Assembly: GCA_014218235.1 (NCBI GenBank)
Contig: CM024759.1
Span: 76,405,079 to 76,469,078, forward strand
Source: Colocasia esculenta
Lineage: Eukaryota > Streptophyta > Magnoliopsida > Alismatales > Araceae
DNA: 64,000 nucleotides
Direction of reading: 5' to 3'
Made by a program: the position numbers and the translations under genes. Under the pieces are notes generated by a model. The model was not told the origin of the DNA. It worked only from the letters and a program-made list of their open reading frames with translations, and did no database searches. This document shows positions 10,985 to 21,500 of the stretch, one piece after another (position 1 is the stretch's first letter; the number at the start of each line of letters is the position of its first letter).

Positions 10985-11435
10985 CCCCCGTGTCAACAGG
11001 GGGCTCCCACCCCTTTCAAGAGAGGGAGAGAGGAGGGTCCAAGACCCTTTGGAGAGGCCAAGACCCCCTCCATGCTAGCACCCCCCTCCCTCCTTTTATA
11101 GAAGTGAGGGGGTGAAAAGGAGGGGGACCGGAGGTACCCCCCCCCCCTCCGGTTGGAAGGGGGGGTACCGGAGGTGGGGTACCTCCTGTTGGGGGTCCAA
11201 CCAGAGGTACCCCCCCCCCTCCAGTTGGAAGGGCTTGAAGAGGAGGGGGGTGCCTCCGGTTGCCCACCTCCACTTGGAGGGGGTACCAGAGACCCCCCTC
11301 CGGTTTGGGAGGAGGGGACTCCCCTCCAGTTGGGTTGCAACCGGAGGGGGGACTGCCTCCGGTTGGAGCTCCAACCGGAGGCACACCCACCTCGGGTTGG
11401 GCTCCAACCGGAGATACCCACCACCTCCGGTTGCC
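10985..11435. repeat. G/C-rich inverted and tandem array built on CCTCCGGTTGG
   Basis: CCTCCGGTTGG and its complement CCAACCGGAGG alternate many times between runs of C and G. The clearest palindrome is CTCCGGTTGGAGCTCCAACC (11359-11378). A minus-strand TATA-like word (CTATAAAAGGAGG, about 11090-11102) lies at the left side. Long frames on both strands are low-complexity artefacts. Confidence 0.75.
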
Positions 11436-11745
11436 CATTTGGGATTTTGGGTATTTTTGGGTTTTTTGTGGGGGTTTTTTTGGGAATTTCGGGATTTTTA
11501 GGAATTTCTGGGTTTTATGGGAATTTCAGTGAATTTTGGGGGATTTTTGAGTTTTTTGGGACTTTTGGGTATTTCCAGAAATATGAATTTTCTGGGAACC
11601 TTGAGGGATTTTGAGGATCTTTGGTATTTTGGAGTTTTGGGTTTTAGGAAATGGAGATTTTGGGATTTTTGGGGATTTTTTAGGCTTTGGCTTTTTCTGG
11701 AAGTTTGGTTTTTGGGAAATGAGTGTTTTTGGTTTGGAAGTTTTT
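11435..11745 (+). repeat. Simple G/T-rich tandem repeat (TTTTGGGATTT words)
   Basis: A degenerate run of GGGATTTTTGG / GGGAATTTC units has strong strand asymmetry: almost all T and G on the plus strand. No protein-coding potential. Confidence 0.75.
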
Positions 11746-11839
11746 TATGTGCCAACAATGGTGAACTTGACCAGGGTTAGAATCAACTCTGTATAGAAAA
11801 TGTCAATTTGCTCCCTGGCATAGATGACAACTATGTACA

Positions 11840-11840
11840 G

Positions 11841-11878
<38 letters not shown>
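11840..11878 (+). repeat. (CT)n microsatellite
   Basis: An uninterrupted CT dinucleotide run of about 19 units. Confidence 0.95.
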
Positions 11879-11879
<1 letters not shown>

Positions 11880-11881
<2 letters not shown>

Positions 11882-12434
11882 GGCATGGGACACACCGAGT
11901 ACGTGAGGGTGGCTGGGGAGATCCCAAGCTTATGTCCTCCTTGTAACTTCTGAAGATGGAGGGGACGAGGGGGAGGAGTGGCTGGATTGAGCTACAGCAG
12001 TGTCCACAAACCCCCAACCCCCACTGCCCACTGTGCATTCTGGATGGCTCCCCCTACAACTCCACCCCCCCCCCCTCTGGTCGGACACCCTGCAGCAAGG
12101 AAGAAGAGGGGGGTGAGGAGAAGGAGAAGACAAATTAATTAAAAATATATAGAATTGCTCCCTCTTAAAGGACATCTTAGTCCTGAAACGTTATAAACAG
12201 AACTTCAAAACTGAATAACTCTTTAGTTGATGCCTTTTTTGGATGGCAACAAACTCTAGGGGGTTATTTATAAACTTGGGTAAATTTCAGGGGGGTTTAG
12301 TATGAGATTTCAGGGTGTTATTTGGAATATCGACAGATTTCAGGGGCTATTATGCAAAATCACAATATTTTAACACGAAGCAGTATCTAACTTCTCAAGA
12401 AAAAGAAGCAGACTTATCTGAGTCGGGCCACTAC
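11880..12434. other. Left end of the visible part of NAP1 intron 11
   Basis: This holds C-rich low-complexity sequence near 12060-12080. I searched leftwards to position 1 for the next NAP1 exon (the conserved segment following PNIQ) and did not find it. Confidence 0.4.
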
Positions 12435-12567
12435 CTGAATATTAGGAGCCAGCAAGCTAGGTTGATCAGTAAAAAACAAAACCATTCTACCAATCTCTTG
12501 CTTTAATAAGATTCTCCTTTCACGGTGTATTGCATCACATGACACAAGGGCTTGTTCATTCACCTCA
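12435..12567 (-). CDS. NAP1: NAP1 exon 11 (last exon visible)
   Basis: The exon is 133 bases: EVNEQALVSCDAIHRERRIL ... LLAPNIQ, between ATTTCAG and CAG|GTAGTG. The split codon at the junction with exon 10 reads TGT (Cys), where homologs usually have Ser. Confidence 0.92.
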
Positions 12568-15500
12568 CTGAAATGACAAATAAAGTTTCTAAAAGTTGGT
12601 GTAGTAGCGCAGAGAGAAGAAACCAATAAATACAAGTTAAATGCAACAACAAGACTAGCAACATATTCAAAGAGCTTCAATAAGTGGATACTGGATAATG
12701 TAGGAAATACATACTGCATCCTATTACATGTAAGCACAAAAAGATATGATAGAAGTCTTACACCTAGAGATACTTATTTGATGAACGTATACCAAAGACA
12801 AGTTAAAGCAAGTTCTGCTATAACGGAGGTTGTTCCAAGGGTGTTATGTGTAAGCAAATTTTGTCCTAAGAATATGAAAGCCTGAATGTGCTGAAGAATT
12901 CCGTCACAGACACCATCTAAAGAGAGCTTTAGATAGGAGTCCCCCAAGCTTCAAAGTAAGAGAGTTCACATACCAAGGAGTTCAATATGGTGACCACCCT
13001 GTCCATTGCAGACAAGGCACATGTAGGAGACTGCCATACTCCACTAAAAATGTCCATGAAGCCCTCTTCTCTCAGTCTCAGCCAATAAAGCATAAGTCTG
13101 AAATTTTGCTTCTGCAATATCCCTTAGTCTTGACTCTTGAGAAAAGTTGGCTTATGATTGGAAATGAACCTAGACAGGCACCTACTTTTCGAGGAATGGG
13201 TGGACAATACCACCAAAGATAAATAGAGGTACAGTCAAGAAAAGTGGGGACAGGTTCCTCTACCTTGAACAAAAAAAATTTTTTTGGGGGAAAAAAAAAG
13301 GTAACCACAAGTCAAGGAAAATGCCAACTCTTACAACTTGTTGCCAACTACCATGAGAAACTTTTAAGCTTTTAGCAAATGCCCATTCCAGTTATAAAAA
13401 AACGAAATAGCTTGAGTGTTGCACCCGTTAATTTTCTCAAATTAATCAAGATTTATTTGCCTCAACTACGTCGAGGTAACTCATGTTTGGACATGGACGG
13501 GTGTTGTACCCAAAATTTTTAAGAAAGTAAAAATCAAATTTAAAAAAGAAGTGGGCTTAAAAACCTAAAATTCTTCTTTTTTTTTGGGTGGGGGGGGGGG
13601 GGGTTGGTTAAAGAGAAAAGTGGTGGGGGCCATCAATATTTTAAAAAGGATTAATCGGTCCAAGGCGGATGACCCCCAAGGATTAGTAGGCGAGTCGGCC
13701 GCCTTAACTTTAAGTCGGTTACTTTTTCAGAATGTTTTCCCATTTTTATGCATGGTTCTTGTTGATTGTTAGTATTGAGGGCGTATGGCTTCATACTTAA
13801 AGATATAAGCATCACAAAAAAATCTCACTGAATTAATACTGTTACGGAATTTAATTCAGAAACAAGATTTTGCTACTGAATCATAAAATTAATATTCTTA
13901 CATAAATTGATATAATTAAAAATTTTATAATTTGAATAACTCACATGGAATACTATAAATTCAACTTTCTGCAAAATAAGTCAAACATACATGTGACTTC
14001 TGCAAGAGATTAAGTGCTATCAGTAGAAGAGTGAGCCCCCTTGGAGAAGTCACATGTACATTTGATTTATTTCACCAGACTTTAGATTTTTAGTGTTCTA
14101 TGTGATTTATTCGAATTATAGAATTTTTAGTTAGACTAAATTATGAGGGATTAAAATGTCGACATTTTTATAGAATCTCCAAAATCATGATTTTCTTTTT
14201 CGACTGGAAAGTTGACATTTTCTAGGTAAGAGATGATTTTTCAGATATTTTTATTGGATTCAACAGAACAAACATAAGCGAGGCAGAGCTGACCAGAATC
14301 TTCTAGAGCAACATCAGGGAAAGGTTGCGTGGCTAAATAGGAGAGCAGTCTTACCACCACTTACGGCAAAAAGAACCTCTGGATCTTCTAGAGCAACAGC
14401 AGAAGATGGGAGCAGCTACCCTCTTTTTCTCTGAAAAAGAGCTAGTCTCTTTTACATTTTATCAGCTCAAGGGTTGGGCAGCTTCCTTGGAGGAGCAGGC
14501 AAGAGTCTCTTGACTCTTTCACCATGTCAATATACATATGGTGCCTATAAACTCTCTGAGTGACCAGTTTTTGTTCTTTCTTTAGAGTATCCTTGTGAGA
14601 GGAATGCTTACTTTTGTTTAATTAATGTACATACTTCTAAAAAATCATGTGATAGATAGATATAACGAATAATAACATGTGATCATGTCAATAATATTTT
14701 CCTCATCTTATTTTGTATGATGCTCATACCATATCATCCTCTCAACCTGCTTCGCAACATTGTATTCTAGGTCTGCTTCTTTCAGCTTAGCACGCCCCGA
14801 TTTGGCCATCTTCTTTGATTCTAAAATTCTTGGTAGAACATACAACTGATAATCTTCATGCAAAAGAATATACTGAAAATTCACCAAACGAGGGTTAACT
14901 GTATGAAGTGAAGAAAGAAGCAAAGGCAGCATCAGAAATTTACCTCATCCCTAAATAGTGTTAAAACTAGGTTCTCCTTTAGCACAACCTGGAAATGAAG
15001 TTTGTAAAAGTGAGACAGTACCAATGAGCTTTAAAGGACTATCAAAAATTAAAAATGAGGGGAAAATGGGACATATTCATTCCTTGGTGTCCCCAAATTT
15101 TTACATGGGATATGAATGATATCAATTGAATACAAAGTATCAATCCAGCATAAGTATAATCGTACTCCTAAAAAAATTCTGGCAAAATCTGTAGAAGCTA
15201 CATCTGGGAAGAGGGTGCAAGGGATGCTAGTGTTGCTACAAACGATAAGAGTTTCTGCCTGTGTCTTTTAACCACCTTCCATAAGAAGAGTTTTGATATG
15301 TAAACAGCTTTGGAAGTGATATAAACTAATATATGATAGAAGTGTACCATTGCAATGTCGATACTTGTTACACGGAGAAGTTCATCAGGGCAAACCAGAT
15401 AACCCAATAGAACCCATTCTCGATAAGAAGTAACATTAGCCAAATCCTGTGCCCTCTGCAGTTAAAAAAATAAAATATGATGATCAAAAAATGACTTACG

Positions 15501-18500
15501 ACTTCAACTAATAATGTTATATATGTATCATAATTCATGAGTATAATAGAATGCAAACTTCAGGTAGCATTTCCATTGAGATGGGTTTATAAAATGCTTA
15601 CCATGGGGTGAGCAGAATTGGTAAGAATGTCAGGATAGCGAGGGTGAAATGGACTTAGAAAGCCCTCATTTCTTAACTTTTTTGTATCAATAGATAGAAA
15701 TATTATAGGACCTACTGCCTCCAAGACCTGTTAATAAGTTGAAAGGAAACATGAGCGTACATGCGTTAGAAAAGAATTAGCCATTTACTATTTAAATAAT
15801 GCACAAATGAGCACTGGCATATTCCACATGGCATTGTCTTTAGAAGAAAATATGCTTGGAAAACTTTGCTTTTTAATCATTGGATGTACCTGACAATTAA
15901 CAATATCTGATAGTCAATATGATAAAGGAAAAGAAGAGAACCATGTGCAGTACCTGAATGCTGAAACAAGTATTAATTTTAGTAATTGCCTCCTTTTTTC
16001 AAGGCAATCAAGGAGACCACCTGATGAGGCGAGGTGCGGCGCCATGCTGGCACCTTGCTTAAGGTCAAATCGCCTATCTTGGCAGTTGCCTAGGCTGCTA
16101 AAAGGCATTCATCTCAGCCCGCCTCTGTTGCCAGTCCCCAAAAACTAGGCGTGGCATGGTTGAATGAATAAATGTAGGCGGTTTACAGGTTTTCATGCAC
16201 ATATTTAGGCACTTCATGAGAAAAATAGCATATATTTATGTATCTGAAAGACTGAAACATGGTTTGCAATTTCTGGAAAATCTGTCTAGATCTCTCGAGA
16301 TTCTCTGGTGAGGACACGAGGGCACAGGCCCCCTTTGACCAGTGTTCATGTACTGTCGGAGGAGGACTCCACGCGCTACGCAGGAATTCATTTGGCTTAG
16401 TGACGGTCCAGATTCATATAACGAGCCCATGTAGGCCAGTTTCAGCCCATTTGGGGATCCATTTGAGTATTTTGATTTTCTTGTGATTTTCAGTCCGAAT
16501 TTTGTATGATTCCAGAAGTCTTAGGGTATTTTGGTCATTCTGAGTTGGGAGTCAAGGTTGGGAATAGTCATAACCCTATAAAATCAATGTGGTTGTGTTT
16601 TTTGGAAGGTAATGGAAAATTTGAAGTTGCTTTAACTCCAAGAGTTTTTTGAGATGTTCTTCCTTCCCGCAAAGGGATTGTGCACCTGAGAAGGGTGGGA
16701 TGAGAAGCCTTGATGCCACCGCCGGTGGTGCACATCCCCGCCGCGACCGCTTCCTCTCTCCCACTTCGCACGTGCACCCCGTTGGAAGCTGACTACCACA
16801 CCGCGCCCCTTCTATTTAGACCCCCCCAAACACACACACACCCCCCTTCCTTCACGGGCGGCAGCACTAGGGCGCCCTTCCCACCGGCGTGTTCACCCTC
16901 CATTTGCCCACTAGGTCACACGCGCAGCTGCCCTGCAGGAAGCTTTCATTCACCATCACTATCGCACATTTTCATCTCCCTCCACCACCGCACGTCAGTT
17001 CACCTCCCTTTGCCATCGCACAGCCGCACCACGGGAAACAACCGCACGGCAGGAAACACCCCCCATCACCATTGTGCCACCAAGTCTCTTCTCCATCGTC
17101 ACAGTTACGCAGTCGGACATGGCCCCCTCCCAACACTGCTGTGTCATTCCCACTTCCTCCCTTTCCCTGTCATGCGAACATTGTGAAGCAACTGTGCTGG
17201 AGCGGACTTCCCCTGTCACACCGCTTCTTTTTTCCCCTTACCATCTCGCTCGCACTGCCACGACGCTGAGGTCCGGTCAACATGGATTGCGAAATCGCCC
17301 GATCCAGATCAGAATCAGTCATAACCGATCCGGTTCTGCTCCAAACGAGCCGATCCGGATCTTCCCCATGATTTTGAATTGAAATGGCAGTAATTACATG
17401 TGATTATACAAAATCCCAGCCAATCCCCCCCCCAATGCATAAAGTGTCCACACACACACATATTTTTTATACATATATGAATGTTCAAATTATATATATG
17501 ATTACATATATCTGTGGAACACGGGGAAATTTTCTCTTTTTTTGGTGGAATGCGGGGCATGCCAATCTGTTTAACAGACATTTAGAATTTGCTTGATGCG
17601 GGGAATTTGCATGCAGCGACGCCTATGTTTTGGCATGTTTATTCCACGCAATTGTTTTTATCAGGCGACTTGCGTTTCATGTACTGGACCCTTTCCCCAT
17701 TGGCCGGAGCCAATGTTACATCAAATTAAATTCAAATACCATTGATAACATTGCCAAGATCCTCTTTGATAATTTGATAGACATGCCTTCGTACTTTAAT
17801 CGAGTGGCTTTTCATTTCTTTCTTTTTCCAGAACTTGTATTTTCCCAAAAGCCACTGGATACCTTTCTAATTAAAGACATTGTAGGGTCTTTTTTATAAA
17901 AAGGTGCTTTGGACATCTTCATAAAGAAAGACCTCATAGGGGCCTTCTTTAGGGCATTTATGCGAAGATGACATGTGGTTATGAGGGTCTTTTCACAAAA
18001 TTGCTATGAGGACTTCCTTACAAAAGTGCCTCATTAAATGCGGGCTGCAGCACACTTTGCACCTTTCTAACTTACACATGGAACCTTATTAAAGGCTCCC
18101 CATTGAATGCTGCCCCCAGCACTCATTAAATAGCTACATGAGGGGGGGATGCCCCTCATCCTTCAGTTATATATATATATATATGCTGCTACATTTTAAC
18201 CTAAAGAAGGCTTCCCTCATTCGTTAGACAGAGGACCTGTTTATTCTCTGCCTCATTTAATACATGGGATATTAAATGAATAAACACCACTAATGGACAT
18301 CATTAATGAGGATCTTTTTTCTTTTCTTTTTTTTACTTAATACCCTTCATACAATATACACTTGATGGTACTTGATAACACTCGACTAATGAGGGTATTA
18401 ATACCCTATTTTTACAAAGTGCAACATACAACGAAATGGGATTTGTATCCCACTGAGAAACATTTGTTTTTTGTCACATTTTTGAAACAATGACAAGCAC

Positions 18501-21500
18501 CACTTAATGACTTGAAGAACTTGAAGAACCACCTTCGCCTTTCTCAAAATACTAGAGACTTCAAGAACTTGGCCGATGGAGAGCTTCTTGGGGCTTCTGC
18601 TGCTTGGAGCTGCTGATTTCTTCTCTTCTCCCAATTTCTTAACTCAACTCTCCTCTACCCTCGGGATCTATTTATAGGAGCAGCAGAGCAGGGAAAGAAG
18701 GCAAAGAGGAGGTGTCTCTGGGTTCCAGAACCCGGAGACCCCCCATCTCCGAGTTTTAAGTACCGGAGATGGGGTTCTCCCTTTGGAATTAAGGGGCCGC
18801 CCCTATAAATAGCAGTGAACCCCCTCTTCTTTTGGTCTTTTAGTGCTCTGTAACTTTGGCTTGGCTTCTTGCATTCCCGGTTGGCATTACCTGTGGGATT
18901 CACTTCAAGTAATTAATTTAAATGGTAATCACTTAATTACTTTAATTCCCATGTGAAGGGGGGGTGTATTCTTTCAATTTCTCCCATGTGTGGTGCATAC
19001 TTAAACACCACCATTTAATGTGTGCGGGTATGATTTATGCACCTCCCGACACATACTCGACACATACTTGATGAGAATTTTTTGTGCCAAGATGGTTGGA
19101 ATTTAGTCCATGATTAACAGTCATTTTCTTTGCTATTAAACAGTGGATTAATCAAAATTTCATTTGCCCATTTTATTCTCTCTCTATGCTGCCCCTAGTG
19201 AGAGAAGCTCTAGGTTTTTACTGTAGCCACCTGCGTTTTTACTGTAGCATCTGTGCGTTTTTACTGTAGCAGTTCTGCTTTTTCTGCCCCTTATGCTTCA
19301 GCTATAGCCACGATGGATGCCCTAGGGGGGGGGGGATCCCTCCCCCAACCCACCCATGTGCCACCCCTCCATTTCTGCTAGGTGAGGAGTCTTGGGCTGA
19401 GGCCTTCCCTCCGCTGGGGCCTTCCCCTTCATCAGCCGCCCTAGGCATATCTGCTCACCCTTCTGCAACTGCTCATGCTTTCCTTGCCCCTGCTCATGTG
19501 GATGGTACTGCTGGGCCCTTTGGGGACCCTCATGCTACATCTGGCGCAGCACCATCTTCTGCTGGAAGGGCTGCTCATCCTGCTGGTCCTTCCACAAGAC
19601 TGGCCGCCCCTGGTCTGCAAGCTGCAAGGTCTGCATCGCCCCCTACTATTTCTGCCACGCCAGCAGCTCAGCCAGCCCCTTGGAGTGTGCCCCTTGCACA
19701 CAATCCCCCTGCTGCTAGCTCCTCATTTGCCCAGGTGCTTCTGAAGTCCATGTCGCCCCCTGTTCTCCCTCTGGTTGCCCACGAGCCAGCAGTCACTGAT
19801 CAAGGGGAACCAGCAGCTTTCTTCACCGTGGAGGAGATCAAGATGTCATGCAGTCCACTTGACATGGCTGTCATTGAAAGAACTCCTCAGGGCCGCCCCC
19901 CATTTCCAGAAATCAGATTTCATTTGGCGCAAAGATTCCTATTCACACAGGATTTCTTCATCAGCCCACTGGATGGACGCCATCTTCTCATTCGATTTCA
20001 GAACCGGGACGATTTCCTACTGCTACTGCTCAAGGAGTTTATGTATGTCCAAGGCAGACCATTTTACTTCTTCAAATGGACAATGGATTTTTCTCCTAAC
20101 AGGGATTCCCCCATGATACCGGTATGGATTGAGATGCCAGGCCTCCCAGCAAACTTCCATCAATCTGCCATGATCTGTAGCTTAGCTGGGAGCATTGGCC
20201 CCGTGCTCAAAATGGACAGTAACACAACACATCTAATGCGCACGCAAGGTGCTCGAGTGAATGTTCAGATAGATGTTTCAAGGAAACTTCCGGAGCGGAT
20301 CTGGGTAGGCATCGGAGCAGGTGGTTATTGGCAATCAGTAACATACCCAGACCCTCCTAAGTTCTGCAAATCATGTCAACGCTTGGGGCACCTAGAGTCT
20401 AACTGCAAGAAAAGTTCCACCCTTCGTGGTGGAGATGGAGGACACTCGGGTGTAAACCAACAGCCCAAGATGCAGCAGCCAACCCCCCAACAACCTGTAC
20501 CTAAAACAGCATGGAAGGCTATAAAACTTGTTGGGAATGCATCCCATGACACATCTGGTCATCATGGCAATAAGGTAGATGCAGCAATCAAAGCTTCAGA
20601 CAAGGTGTTCGGTGGAAAGCCTATTCAGCAATCAGGGGCGATCTTGGAGGCCAGCCCTCCACATGTTGGTGTCAAGGCCGCCACCTCCTTAAGGGGCTCA
20701 TCTGGGACTGATTCCATGATCATTGAAGACCCCCCAACGGACAATACATCTCCAGCAGATCAGAAGCACCCGGTGTGCACAAGGAACACTACCGAAACTG
20801 AAGGAAATGAGCTCAGATCTGAAGTAGCCATGCCCCCAGATGCACAACCCAATGATGCAGGCCAGTCACAACATTCATCTGAGGTGCCACTGCCCGTTAC
20901 CCCAGAGCAACCTGGTCCCACTATACCGACTCCACAGCAATTAGCCCCCGCTGTCATCAAACATAAAGACCGCCTCCTTGACGATCCGGATCAGTTCGCC
21001 ATGGTTATGAAAGCTACGCCAACTGAAAGCCATACCCCCATCAGCGAGCTATGCAGATCTGCAGTGAAAGGGGCGGACCCCCCAACCACCCCAACGTGTG
21101 CTGCTCCAAGTGTATCTACCCAGCAACAAGCTGCCCCCTTCGCACCCAAGGTTAAAGGCATACCATCTTCAGTGCTGAATGCTGGGGCCCCCCCGTGGAC
21201 AACCCCTCAACCTGCTGATCAGCAAGACTCCTCAACTGAAGCTGCTCCTTCCACCCCCAATGTCAAAGGCGCTGCACTTCTTGGCACCCCATCAGGGGTG
21301 GAAGCCTCGGCATCTCCATCAGCCCCCCGCCTATCTTTTGCTGAAGCACTACGAAAAAAAGCTAAGAAAAGTGGGATCCAAGCTAGCACAGCAAAACCAC
21401 CACCCCCGCCTCCCCCGATTGTACCCCAACCGGGAGTGAAAGGGGCTGCTGGCAGACCTGTGATCTGCCTTCCCGTGCAGCATAACACCGGATGTGCCCC

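Noticed and set aside
10993..11614. Proline- and glycine-rich frames of 100-150 codons on both strands
   Set aside because: They result from the CCTCCGGTTGG inverted array and have no start context or domain.
16710..17269. Plus-strand frame of 158 codons, His/Pro/Ser-rich
   Set aside because: Low-complexity CACC-rich sequence with overlapping frames of equal quality; no domain.
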